Assembly: GCA_002127285.1 (NCBI GenBank)
Contig: NFUW01000002.1
Span: forward strand, 1,647,630 to 1,711,629
DNA from: Chitinophagaceae bacterium IBVUCB1
GTDB taxonomy: Bacteria; Bacteroidota; Bacteroidia; Chitinophagales; Chitinophagaceae
Direction: 5' to 3'
DNA length: 64,000 bases
Part shown: positions 10,017 to 18,966 of the stretch, piece after piece
Layout of the letters: each line of letters begins with the position of its first letter
Position numbering within the stretch: position 1 is the stretch's first letter
Program-made: the position numbers and the translations under genes
The notes under the pieces: model-generated
Database searches by the model: none
What the model was told of the DNA's origin: nothing
What the model saw: the letters and a program-made list of their open reading frames with translations, nothing else

Positions 10017-11164
10017 TGAGCGAAAAGCGCAAAATATCGGTTCGTAAAATAATGCAGACACTGGTTACCGTGTTGGTAACGGGTGCGTGTATTACGGCGA
10101 TGCTGAGCGCGGCTCGCAAGCAAGATGCACAGCATATCAAAGATTTCAGCATCAATATAAAGAATGAAAAGTATGGCTTTATAGACAAAGCGGAAGTGAA
10201 GTACAAGCTGCTGCACGATAAGGATGTAGATGTAAGAAAAATATCGCTTGGTAAGCTGAACATAGGCAAGATGGAAGAAGCGGTAGCAACCAATCCGTGG
10301 GTAGCAGATGCGCAGGTGTATGTGGATAATGAAAAAGTAGTACACGTAAACCTGACGCAACGAGTACCTGTTGTACGCTTATTCGACCAGTCGGGTAATA
10401 GTTATTATCTGGACAACACGCTGGCTGCTATGCCGCTAAGCGACAGGTACATACATTATATCACAGTAGTAACCAATGTACCCGTATTGAAGAACGACAG
10501 CATGGGTAATGCCTTGAAAGCACAGATAGTGAAATTGGTAAAGCATATAGAGCGTGATAGCTTTTGGGCAGCGCAGGTATCGCAGGTAATAATGGACGAT
10601 GACAAGAATTTTGAATTAGTACCTGTATTGGGCAACCACCGAATATTGATAGGTGATACAACAAACCTCAAAGAAAAATTTGAAAACCTGTATGCTTTCT
10701 ACAAAAAAGTGATGGTGCGTATAGGTTGGGATAAATACGAAGTGCTGGACGTGAGGTACAAGGGGCAGGTAGTAGCATCGCCCGCACTGCCTTGGAAACC
10801 GCCGACAGACAAGGCGATGAGCAACATGAACTGGGTAAAGAGCATCATTGGTAATGATACCAATAAAGTAGTAGCACCATTGCCCAAGCCTGTAACACTG
10901 CAACCGCAGGCAAGTGCTGTAACGGTTGCGAAACCAGCACCAGCAAGCACTGCTGCGCCAACAACGACCAAGCCAGTAGCAAAACCTACAGCGCCTAAAC
11001 CGGTAGCCAAACCCGCACCAACGGCAACAAAACAACCGGAGCCGAAAGCGACTATAAAGAAAGAAGATAAAAAGACGGAGCCAAAGAAACAGGATAACAA
11101 AGAGAAACCGAAACAAAAAGAGCAAAACAAAGAAGAACAAAAACCAAAGTATTTGTATCAGTAA
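10016..11164 (+). CDS. ftsQ: Cell division protein FtsQ/DivIB with long low-complexity C-terminus
   Basis: FtsQ is a bitopic divisome scaffold that links FtsL/FtsB to later proteins. A short cytoplasmic N-terminus and one membrane helix (about residues 16-34) precede a POTRA-like region and the beta domain (to about residue 275). Sequence identity within the family is low, so the call leans on its place between murC and ftsA. The last ~100 residues are low complexity. First comes a Pro/Ala/Thr/Lys-rich stretch with repeated KPxxKP units, then an almost purely Lys/Glu/Gln/Asn tail ending KPKYLYQ. This tail would lie in the periplasm. Confidence 0.85.
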   Translation: MSEKRKISVRKIMQTLVTVLVTGACITAMLSAARKQDAQHIKDFSINIKNEKYGFIDKAEVKYKLLHDKDVDVRKISLGKLNIGKMEEAVATNPWVADAQVYVDNEKVVHVNLTQRVPVVRLFDQSGNSYYLDNTLAAMPLSDRYIHYITVVTNVPVLKNDSMGNALKAQIVKLVKHIERDSFWAAQVSQVIMDDDKNFELVPVLGNHRILIGDTTNLKEKFENLYAFYKKVMVRIGWDKYEVLDVRYKGQVVASPALPWKPPTDKAMSNMNWVKSIIGNDTNKVVAPLPKPVTLQPQASAVTVAKPAPASTAAPTTTKPVAKPTAPKPVAKPAPTATKQPEPKATIKKEDKKTEPKKQDNKEKPKQKEQNKEEQKPKYLYQ

Positions 11165-11198
11165 AAAGAAACATTAACAGCTTTAAACGCGACGCAAT

Positions 11199-12602
11199 AT
11201 GAGTAAAAAAGAGCAACCCATCATTGTCGGCCTCGACATAGGAACTACCAAAGTGGTAGCCATAGCAGGCCGAAAAAACGAGTATGGCAAACTGGAGATA
11301 CTCGGTTTTGGTAAATCGGAATCGCAAGGTGTGAGCCACGGTGTGGTGATGAACATCGAGCAGTGTATCCGTTCCATAGAGCAGGCAATAGAGAAATGCC
11401 TGTTGTCGAACCCCAATCTCGAAATCAAAGAAGTGTATGTTGGTATTGCAGGGCAGCACATCAAGAGCCTGCAAACACGCGGCGACCGTGTACGCACACG
11501 CACAGATGAAGAGATAACCAAAGAAGATATAGACCTGCTGGTGCGCGACCAGTATAAAACATACATACCTGCCGGAGACCAGATAATAGACATCGTACCG
11601 CAGGAGTTTATGGTAGATAGCACACCGAATGTAATAGATCCCGTAGGTATGAGTGGTGTGAAAATCGGTGCGAATTTCCACATTGTTACGGGCGACCGTA
11701 ATGCCATACGCAACATCAAGCGTTGTGTGGACAAAGCCAACCTGAACACAAGGGATTTGGTATTACAGCCACTGGCATCTGCCGCAGCGGTTATGAATGA
11801 CGAAGACCTTGAAGCAGGTGTAGCCATCGTAGATATAGGTGGTGGCACTACCGATATGGCAGTATTCTACGACGGTGTGTTGAAACACACGGCGGTGATA
11901 CCTTATGCAGGTGTTAACATCACCAACGATATACGTAACGGGCTGGGTGTACTGCGTGCGCAGGCAGAACAGATGAAAGTACAATTCGGTACTGCATTGG
12001 CAGACGAGGCGAATGCCAATGCGTATATCACCATCCCTGGCCTGCGTGGATTGCCACCAAAGGAAATATCTGTTAAGAACCTTGCCAATATTATAGAGGC
12101 ACGTATGAAAGAGATATTGGACTATGTAGTATATCACCTGAAGCAGATAGGGCTGGATAAGAAGCTGTATGGCGGTGTGATACTGACTGGCGGTGGTGCA
12201 CAATTAAAACACCTGATACAACTTACGGAGTATGTAACGGGTATGGGTGCACGTGTAGGTTTCCCCAACGAGCATCTGGCAGGTAATGACAGCGAAGCGA
12301 TGATGAATCCCATGTATTCTACCTGTATTGGTTTGATACTGCGTGGCTACCACGACTACGAAAACGGCAGACTCCGTTTTGTGGGCGAGGGCGGCAATAT
12401 CATGCACATCAGCGCGGAAGAAGCGAAAGTGATTGCTGACAACCTGAAGACAGTAGAAGATACGGTAGGCGAAGAAGAGGAAGTAACGGCAAAGTCGAAC
12501 AAGCAAGTAAGACGTAGCGAAAACTTCAAAAAACTGTTTGACGGCTTCAAAGGCAAATTCATGAAGCTGTTTGAAGAAGTAGATGATCAGGAAATGGAAT
12601 AA
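11199..12602 (+). CDS. ftsA: Cell division actin homologue FtsA
   Basis: FtsA tethers FtsZ to the membrane and recruits later divisome proteins. The 467 residues show the actin-fold nucleotide motifs: phosphate 1 GLDIGTTKVVAIAGR near the N-terminus, phosphate 2 VDIGGGTTDMAVF at about residue 210, and adenosine GGVILTGGGAQL at about residue 328. The C-terminal FKKLFDGFKGKFMKLFEEV is a plausible amphipathic membrane-targeting helix, with an acidic stretch before it. It starts 34 bases after ftsQ and is followed 65 bases later by ftsZ, the largest gaps in the operon. Confidence 0.95.
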   Translation: MSKKEQPIIVGLDIGTTKVVAIAGRKNEYGKLEILGFGKSESQGVSHGVVMNIEQCIRSIEQAIEKCLLSNPNLEIKEVYVGIAGQHIKSLQTRGDRVRTRTDEEITKEDIDLLVRDQYKTYIPAGDQIIDIVPQEFMVDSTPNVIDPVGMSGVKIGANFHIVTGDRNAIRNIKRCVDKANLNTRDLVLQPLASAAAVMNDEDLEAGVAIVDIGGGTTDMAVFYDGVLKHTAVIPYAGVNITNDIRNGLGVLRAQAEQMKVQFGTALADEANANAYITIPGLRGLPPKEISVKNLANIIEARMKEILDYVVYHLKQIGLDKKLYGGVILTGGGAQLKHLIQLTEYVTGMGARVGFPNEHLAGNDSEAMMNPMYSTCIGLILRGYHDYENGRLRFVGEGGNIMHISAEEAKVIADNLKTVEDTVGEEEEVTAKSNKQVRRSENFKKLFDGFKGKFMKLFEEVDDQEME

Positions 12603-12667
12603 CGACTAAAAAAATTCACAACTATTCATAACACATTGTATTACTAACCCAACAAAAAACAAATCGT

Positions 12668-14365
12668 ATGATACATTTCGAAATCCCAAAAAATCAATCA
12701 TCTATCCTGAAAGTGATAGGTGTTGGCGGTGGTGGCAGCAATGCCGTAAACTACATGCACAGCCTCGGTATTGATGGCGTTGATTTTGTAATCTGCAATA
12801 CAGACTCGCAGGCATTGGCTTTGAGTCCCGTTGCAAATAAGATACAATTAGGCCCGCACCTTACACAAGGTTTGGGTGCAGGTGCCAATCCCGAAATCGG
12901 CAAGCAGGCAAGCGAAGAAAGTAATGAGGATATATCGAAGATATTGAAAGTAAATACCCGTATGGCATTCATTACCGCAGGTATGGGCGGTGGCACAGGT
13001 ACGGGTGGTGCCCCTGTTGTTGCAAAAATATGCCGCGACCTCGGCATATTGACAGTTGGTATTGTTACCACACCATTTACCTACGAAGGACGCAAGCGCC
13101 TGAAGCAGGCACAAGATGGTATAGACCGTATGCGAGAGCATGTAGATACCATTCTTATCATATCGAACGACAAACTGCGCCAGCAATGCGGCAATCTGCC
13201 ATTCACGCAGGCATTTGCCAAAGCAGATGATGTACTGGCTACGGCTGCTAAGTGTATTACAGATGTTATTACTTCTACAGGACAGATAAATGTGGACTTT
13301 GCAGACGTTTGCACGGTAATGAAAAACGGCGGCGTAGCCATACTGGGTAGCGCACAAGTGGGTGGTGAAAACCGTGCATTGCATGCAGTAGAGCAGGCAT
13401 TGAATTCGCCATTGCTGAACGATAGCGATATACGCGGGGCTAAATGGATATTACTCAACATTACATCCAGCGCGGGCGAACATGAGCATACGATGGACGA
13501 AGCTGAAGCAATACAAGCTTTTGTACAAGAGCAGGCAGGCGATAATTGCGATGTGATACTGGGTATGGGACACGACCCCAACTTGGGCGATAAGATTGCG
13601 GTTACCATTATTGCTACGGGCTTCAACCACAAAGAGCTGAACATGGAAATTCCTGAAAAAAGCAATCAGCCAGAAAAGATAGTGGTGGCACTTGGTGATG
13701 TAAATGCTAATATACCTGCTACTGCACCCGTTGCGGAAGCGCCTAAAGCAACAGTACATACGATGGCACCAACGCTGGTAGAGATGCCTGTAGAGCAAAA
13801 AGCGGTCGTAATAGATGCAAAGCCTGCTTTTCCCGTAACGGAGCAGAAAGAAGTCTTTACGCTTGATACAACACCTGCCGCACCTGTAGCAGAAGCACCT
13901 GTTGAGCAAACGCCTGCTGCTGAAGTAACGGTAACACCCGTAGCAGAAACGCCAACACCTGTTGTAGCAGCACAACAAGAAGAAACAATACAGCTTGTAA
14001 TAAAGAATGAACAGCCCGCAGCGCCTGCACCAGTTGCAGAAGCACCTGTTACTAAAGTAGGAGAGCGTGTACTAACGGCTGATGAGATAGAAGAAAGGCA
14101 ACGCTTTGAAGACCAGAAGCGCGCGTTGGAAGAAAGAGCAGAACGCTTGCGCCGCATGAGCTTTAATATCAAAACAAATGAAAGCAGTGATGATATAGAG
14201 AATGTGCCTGCGTATGTTCGTCAGAATAAGCAGATAGATAATGGTGTAGCATCTTCAGATACCTTTTACAGTGGCTATACTGTAGGAGTTAACGAACAGC
14301 AAAACAACAATCAGGCAAGCATACAAACCATCAATACATTCCTTGATGGTAAGAAGCCTGATTAA
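12668..14365 (+). CDS. ftsZ: Cell division GTPase FtsZ with extended C-terminal tail
   Basis: FtsZ is the tubulin-like GTPase that forms the Z-ring. The N-terminal GVGGGGSNAVNYM segment and the tubulin signature GGGTGTGG at 107-114 mark the GTPase domain (to about residue 325). At 565 residues the protein is much longer than the usual 350-450. A Pro/Ala/Val/Thr/Glu-rich linker spans about 345-460, followed by a charged, probably helical segment (EIEERQRFEDQKRALEERAE). A conserved-peptide-like IENVPAYVRQN follows at about 515. About 40 further residues come after that peptide, which is normally near the end. A strong terminator follows. Confidence 0.95.
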   Translation: MIHFEIPKNQSSILKVIGVGGGGSNAVNYMHSLGIDGVDFVICNTDSQALALSPVANKIQLGPHLTQGLGAGANPEIGKQASEESNEDISKILKVNTRMAFITAGMGGGTGTGGAPVVAKICRDLGILTVGIVTTPFTYEGRKRLKQAQDGIDRMREHVDTILIISNDKLRQQCGNLPFTQAFAKADDVLATAAKCITDVITSTGQINVDFADVCTVMKNGGVAILGSAQVGGENRALHAVEQALNSPLLNDSDIRGAKWILLNITSSAGEHEHTMDEAEAIQAFVQEQAGDNCDVILGMGHDPNLGDKIAVTIIATGFNHKELNMEIPEKSNQPEKIVVALGDVNANIPATAPVAEAPKATVHTMAPTLVEMPVEQKAVVIDAKPAFPVTEQKEVFTLDTTPAAPVAEAPVEQTPAAEVTVTPVAETPTPVVAAQQEETIQLVIKNEQPAAPAPVAEAPVTKVGERVLTADEIEERQRFEDQKRALEERAERLRRMSFNIKTNESSDDIENVPAYVRQNKQIDNGVASSDTFYSGYTVGVNEQQNNNQASIQTINTFLDGKKPD

Positions 14366-14402
14366 TCAACAGTCTCTTTTGTTATATTTCATATTGCGTA
14401 AC

Positions 14403-14432
14403 AGCTCCCCTTTTCTAAGGGGAGCTTTTTTT
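14403..14432 (+). terminator. Rho-independent terminator of the dcw operon
   Basis: The arms AGCTCCCC (14403-14410) and GGGGAGCT (14419-14426) form an 8-bp perfect stem followed by six T residues. It lies 37 bases after the ftsZ stop and ends the division operon. Confidence 0.9.
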
Positions 14433-14459
14433 GTGGGTGCATACTTGCTTACTGCATGA

Positions 14460-14538
14460 ATTAATTGTTAAGCCAGTATGAACGTAGTGTTGCCGCAATC
14501 ATAAATCTCTATGAAGTTTGGTGCGTGTAACAATTAAT
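14460..14538. repeat. 11-bp perfect inverted repeat upstream of the choice-of-anchor I gene
   Basis: ATTAATTGTTA at 14460-14470 is repeated in inverse as TAACAATTAAT at 14528-14538, with further partial matching outside the arms (TGCA on both sides). The 57-base spacer has no gene. The repeat could be an operator pair or the ends of a tiny non-coding element; nothing decides between these. Confidence 0.5.
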
Positions 14539-14579
14539 AGTGCATTGCTGACATTTCTTTGCAGCAAAATGAAAATAGT

Positions 14580-17270
14580 ATGAAGAAATTGTTACTCGCT
14601 ATGTCGGTTTTGCTGGCTTGCTTTCATGCCGATGCACAAGTAATAGCGCATCAGGGTTTTGATGCAGCACAAACCAATACATGGGGCTTTACACCAACGC
14701 CCGCCCCTTATAATTTTCCATCATTGAACGATGTATGGGCAGATACTACTGCGCTGGGCAATACCAACAGCGGCAATGTACCGATACTTGCAGCACCGCA
14801 GGGTACACGTTTCTGGGCTATCAACGATTTAGAAAATCCGGTTACTACATCTTTGGGTGCGCCATTTTTTCATTTCCTCGATTTTGCGCCTGTTAGCCTG
14901 AACCCGCTAACTGAATATACAGTAAAGTTCAGGTACTTTACACACATAGTAGGTGGTAGTGGCGACTCAACCGGTTATATCGTTGAGTTTAATAATGGTA
15001 CTACATGGAATGCAGCAAACTATGTAAACCTGCCGTTTGCCAATAAAATATGGGATTCTGTAAGCATCCCAGTGCCTCTTGGCAGCACATTTGTAAGGTT
15101 GCGTGTACGCACCCGCCTGAATGGTAATGACGACTGGATAGGCTACGACGCTTTTCAGGTAGTGGCAGGTGCTACGATATTGCCAACAACCGTACAATTG
15201 AGGCAGAACCTGTTCATCTTTGACGAAGCATCTGATACGGCAAGGATAGGTGTGGTTATATCAAACAAAAACAATTCGGTAACTACTACCGTAAATGTAA
15301 ATTACCTACACAATTTTACAACAGTTGACGGCGGCGATATTCAGGTGTTAGACAATGTGATTGGTTTTGGCCCATTGTTATCAGATACACAATTTGTAAG
15401 GGTAATTATCAAGAATGATAATGTAAAAGAAGTAACCGAATACTTTGGTCTGGAACTATCTAATCCTGTAAACGGCATATTGGGTAGTACAAGAAAAGCC
15501 ATAGTATATATCAGAGACAATGACTACACAGCACCCGTTGCACGCAAGAACATAGAAATGCAGCATTTGGGCAGCTATCCTATCAATATAGCAGGTTCAT
15601 CGGCAGAGATAGTAGCGTTTGATAGTGCTGCAAATAAATTGTACGTAGTCAATTCTTTAAAGAACAGGCTGCACATACTCGATTTTAATAACCCTGCTGC
15701 GCTTACACAAACTACCAGTATAGACATGAGTACTTATGGTGGTGGTATCAACTCTGTAGCCGTGCGCAAAGGTATTGTTGCCATAGCTGTAGAGGCATTG
15801 CCCAAAACAGATAGTGGTAAAGTAGTGTTTTTGGATGCTGCGGGTACTTTCCTGAAAGAAATAAAGACAGGTGCATTGCCCGATATGATAACATTTACAC
15901 CCGATGGTAAATATGTATTAACCGCAAATGAGGGCGAACCGAATGACAACTATTCTATAGACCCTGAGGGAAGTATCACGATGGTGGACCTGCAAAATGG
16001 TGTTGCTAATGCTACAGGATTCACTGTACAGTTTACTAAATTCAATGGATCTGAACCCGCATTGCGCAATCTGGGCATACGCATATTTGGTGTAGGTGCC
16101 AATGCTGCAAGAGATTTTGAACCTGAATACATCACCGTATCTAAAAACAGCGATAAAGCATGGATAACTCTGCAAGAAAATAATGCCATAGCCGTATTGG
16201 ATATTGCCAATAAAGACATCACGGGTTTGTTTCCGTTGCGTACGTCAGACCATAGTAAAGCTGGCTTTGCATTGGATGCTAGCGATAATAACGGACAAGT
16301 AATGATAGCTAACTGGCCTGTAAGGGGTATGTATATGCCCGATGCAATCGCCAACTTCACCGTAGGTAATAATACCTATTTAGTAACAGCTAATGAGGGT
16401 GATGCAAGGGAATATGCCGCGCTTACAGAAGAGAGCCGCATAGGTTCAAGTACTTATGTATTAGACCCAGTTAAGTTTCCACATGCAGATTTGATGAAAG
16501 CCAATCACAACCTCGGCAGGCTGAATGCGGTGCGTACATCCGGCGATACGGATAATGATGGCGACTTTGACGAAATACACGTATTGGGTAGCCGCAGCTT
16601 CAGTATTTGGAATGCGGAAAGCGGTGCAAGAGTATATGATGCAGGTCAGGATTTGGAACAGATAACATTGGCAGACCCTAAGTTTGGCAAACTCTTCAAT
16701 GCAAGCAATGATGGTAACACAACTAAAAACCGCAGCGATAATAAAGGACCCGAGCCCGAAGGAGTAGCAGTAGGTGTTATCAACGATACTACCTATGCGT
16801 TTGTAGCATTAGAGCGTATTGGCGGTGTGATGGCGTATAATGTACAAAACCCAACAGCCCCTGTGTTTGTTCAATACATCAATACAAGAGATACAGCTAC
16901 CTATGGTGGCGATAATGGTTGCGAAGGTATCATCTTCCTGCACGAAAAAGAAAATAAACATGGCAAGCACTATGTGATAACAGCCAACGAAATAAGCGGT
17001 ACCATAGCCGTGTTTGAAGTAAAAGCTACAAAGCCACCAACAGGCAATGTGAAGAATGTAGAACTGCCGGCATTTAATGCATATCCTAATCCCGTACAGA
17101 ATGGTGTGCTTTACTTCAGCCAAACTATAACTGGCGGCGTATATGATATGGCAGGTAAAAAAGTAGCATCTTTTGAACATGCTAACAGCGTAAATACCAC
17201 CTCATTGGCAAAAGGCATATATACGATACAAGCACAAGGATTTGCTACCCAAAAAGTAGTGATACAGTAA
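14580..17270 (+). CDS. Secreted choice-of-anchor I family protein with Calx-beta and T9SS sorting domains
   Basis: This is an 896-residue secreted protein. The ATG at 14580 gives a clean Sec signal peptide (MKKLLLAMSVLLACFHADAQ); a TTG seven codons upstream is possible but less likely. Domains in order: a jelly-roll-like N-terminal region (about 22-190), a Calx-beta-like repeat (about 200-315, ending VYIRDND), and a long beta-propeller-like choice-of-anchor I region (about 325-810, with ANEGEPNDN and ANEGDAREY). A T9SS type A sorting domain (AYPNPVQNGVLYFS onward) ends the protein, so it should cross the outer membrane by T9SS and be surface attached or released. The family is often annotated alkaline phosphatase-like, but no enzymatic activity is supported here. 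Confidence 0.82.
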   Translation: MKKLLLAMSVLLACFHADAQVIAHQGFDAAQTNTWGFTPTPAPYNFPSLNDVWADTTALGNTNSGNVPILAAPQGTRFWAINDLENPVTTSLGAPFFHFLDFAPVSLNPLTEYTVKFRYFTHIVGGSGDSTGYIVEFNNGTTWNAANYVNLPFANKIWDSVSIPVPLGSTFVRLRVRTRLNGNDDWIGYDAFQVVAGATILPTTVQLRQNLFIFDEASDTARIGVVISNKNNSVTTTVNVNYLHNFTTVDGGDIQVLDNVIGFGPLLSDTQFVRVIIKNDNVKEVTEYFGLELSNPVNGILGSTRKAIVYIRDNDYTAPVARKNIEMQHLGSYPINIAGSSAEIVAFDSAANKLYVVNSLKNRLHILDFNNPAALTQTTSIDMSTYGGGINSVAVRKGIVAIAVEALPKTDSGKVVFLDAAGTFLKEIKTGALPDMITFTPDGKYVLTANEGEPNDNYSIDPEGSITMVDLQNGVANATGFTVQFTKFNGSEPALRNLGIRIFGVGANAARDFEPEYITVSKNSDKAWITLQENNAIAVLDIANKDITGLFPLRTSDHSKAGFALDASDNNGQVMIANWPVRGMYMPDAIANFTVGNNTYLVTANEGDAREYAALTEESRIGSSTYVLDPVKFPHADLMKANHNLGRLNAVRTSGDTDNDGDFDEIHVLGSRSFSIWNAESGARVYDAGQDLEQITLADPKFGKLFNASNDGNTTKNRSDNKGPEPEGVAVGVINDTTYAFVALERIGGVMAYNVQNPTAPVFVQYINTRDTATYGGDNGCEGIIFLHEKENKHGKHYVITANEISGTIAVFEVKATKPPTGNVKNVELPAFNAYPNPVQNGVLYFSQTITGGVYDMAGKKVASFEHANSVNTTSLAKGIYTIQAQGFATQKVVIQ

Positions 17271-17298
17271 GTAATAATCAGGTTGAATAGTTTTGTGA

Positions 17299-17327
17299 AT
17301 AGCCCTGTGTTTACAGGGCTATTTTTC
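17299..17327 (+). terminator. Rho-independent terminator
   Basis: ATAGCCCTGT (17299-17308) pairs with ACAGGGCTAT (17313-17322) around a four-base loop and is followed by a T-run. It ends the choice-of-anchor I gene transcript. Confidence 0.88.
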
Positions 17328-17630
17328 TACCCTTTTGTCATAATAGTTTCATATTCAATAAGATGACAAAGTGTTGTGCCAACGTTTTGTAAAGGAAAAA
17401 CGTCTATATTTACAATCCCCTGTAATAAAATGGCGGAACGAAGCAGGCGCAGGAATATTGTATTTACAGTTTGGCGCGGTATTTGTTTTAACATTTTTGA
17501 AGGATTGGAGCAATAAGATTCAAAAATTTACGTTAATAACTCTTAAAACTAATTGCATATAAGGCAACTTCTACATTAAAAACCACAAAATGGCCTGAAC
17601 TATACGTTCAAAAAATTAGGTAGAAGTATT
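17328..17630. other. Gene-free stretch upstream of the sigma factor gene
   Basis: About 300 bases without a convincing gene. A 63-codon open frame at 17371-17562 has no family resemblance or sensible start context. TTTGTCAT near 17334 and ATGACAAA near 17363 form a short inverted repeat. TATATTTA at 17405-17412 is one base from the TAnnTTTG promoter box; if used, it would give a leader of over 200 bases to the sigma factor gene. Confidence 0.5.
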
Positions 17631-18215
17631 ATGCAGTTAATCCAACAATGTTCTGACGCTGAACTGGTTCATGCCTTTATACAGGGCGATGAAAAAGCAT
17701 TGGAAACCCTTGTGTACAGGTACAAAGACAAGATTTACACATCCATATATATGCTTGTGAAAGACAAGTATATGGCCGAAGATATTTTTCAGGACGCATT
17801 CCTGAAGATGATACGCACCATGCGCGATGGCCGCTATTCAGAGCAAGGCAAGTTTCTGCCTTGGGCTATCAGGGTGGCGCACAACTTGTGTATGGATCAC
17901 TTTCGCAAAGTGAAGCAAAATGTACAAATAACCCTGCCCGATGGTAAAGATATATCGGAGCTATTAGGTGCTGATACGCAAGGCGCGTCTGACAGGATAG
18001 AAACATTTCAGGTAAACCAAAGCATACGCCAACTGATAGAAGAACTGCCGGAAGAGCAGCGAGAAGTAATTGTGCTGCGTATGTATGGCGAACTAAGTTT
18101 TAAAGAAATAGCCGATATGACGGGCGTGAGCATCAATACGGCACTTGGCAGGATGCGTTACGGACTCATAAATCTTCGCAAAATGATACAAGACAGACAG
18201 GTGGTACTGCGCTGA
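17631..18215 (+). CDS. ECF-type RNA polymerase sigma factor
   Basis: This 194-residue sigma-70 family protein has only regions 2 and 4, the ECF layout. Region 2 spans about residues 20-95 (DKYMAEDIFQDAFLKMIRTM, LPWAIRVAHNLCMDHFRK). Region 4 spans about 130-185 with the helix-turn-helix LSFKEIADMTGVSINTALGRM and the usual LPEEQREVIVLR lead-in. No anti-sigma gene follows; the next gene, rsmE, begins 28 bases downstream. The target regulon is unknown. Confidence 0.9.
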   Translation: MQLIQQCSDAELVHAFIQGDEKALETLVYRYKDKIYTSIYMLVKDKYMAEDIFQDAFLKMIRTMRDGRYSEQGKFLPWAIRVAHNLCMDHFRKVKQNVQITLPDGKDISELLGADTQGASDRIETFQVNQSIRQLIEELPEEQREVIVLRMYGELSFKEIADMTGVSINTALGRMRYGLINLRKMIQDRQVVLR

Positions 18216-18243
18216 TGCTGCGATTTTTAGTTAATTTGCCTGC

Positions 18244-18966
18244 ATGGCAGCGTTACCGCTTTTTTATCATCCGCACCCGCTGAAAGTAGCGGGTATTATT
18301 CAGTTGGATGAAGATACCGCAAGGCATATTGTGCAGGTATTGCGTATGCAGGTAGGCGAGCCATTGCAACTTACAAACGGTGCAGGCGATGTGGCAGATG
18401 TGCTGATAACAGAAGCCGCTAAAAAAAAGTGTGCTGTAACCATAACCTATGTCAGACACCATCAAGCACCTGTACATAAACTGCATTTGGCAGTAGCGTT
18501 TACAAAAAATACAGCCCGCAACGAGTGGCTGCTTGAAAAAGCAACCGAGTTGGGCGTATGGAGCATCATACCAATTATAACCGCGCGTACCGAAAAAGAG
18601 CGCATACGCGAAGAAAGGTGGACGGGCATATTGGCTGCCGCCATGATGCAATCGCAACAGTATTATTTACCTAAATTATCCGCACCCATAAAATTGCAAC
18701 AAGTAATAGAGTTATATAAAGACATACCGCAAAAACTGATAGGGCATTGTATAGAAGGCATAGAACGCACTTCGCTAACCAATGCAATGCAAGCGGATAA
18801 AGAAACAATCGCGCTGGTAGGGCCGGAAGGAGATTTTACTACTGAGGAAGTGAATCAATGCGCGCAGCATGGATATACAGGTATAAGCATGGCCAGCCAA
18901 AGGCTGCGAACAGAAACGGCGGCTATGAATGTGTGCGCATATTTTAATACCATCAACAATGAATAG
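18244..18966 (+). CDS. rsmE: 16S rRNA m3U1498 methyltransferase RsmE
   Basis: RsmE is a SPOUT-class methyltransferase that methylates N3 of U1498 in 16S rRNA. The 240 residues show an N-terminal PUA-like part (DEDTARHIVQVLRMQVGE), the AFTKNTARNEWLLEKATELGV segment, and the C-terminal knot motifs ALVGPEGDFTTEEV and ASQRLRTETAAM. A TTAATTTG box (18231-18238, one mismatch to TAnnTTTG) ends only five bases before the ATG. The DUF4159 gene starts inside its last codons. Confidence 0.92.
   Translation: MAALPLFYHPHPLKVAGIIQLDEDTARHIVQVLRMQVGEPLQLTNGAGDVADVLITEAAKKKCAVTITYVRHHQAPVHKLHLAVAFTKNTARNEWLLEKATELGVWSIIPIITARTEKERIREERWTGILAAAMMQSQQYYLPKLSAPIKLQQVIELYKDIPQKLIGHCIEGIERTSLTNAMQADKETIALVGPEGDFTTEEVNQCAQHGYTGISMASQRLRTETAAMNVCAYFNTINNE

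Noticed and set aside
10981-11130. KPxxKP-type repeats in ftsQ as a DNA tandem repeat element
   Set aside because: The repetition is at the amino-acid level in a low-complexity tail; the DNA copies are too diverged to be called a tandem repeat.
17371-17562. 63-codon open frame between the choice-of-anchor I gene and the sigma factor gene
   Set aside because: Non-ATG start context, no recognisable domain, composition like the surrounding intergenic DNA.
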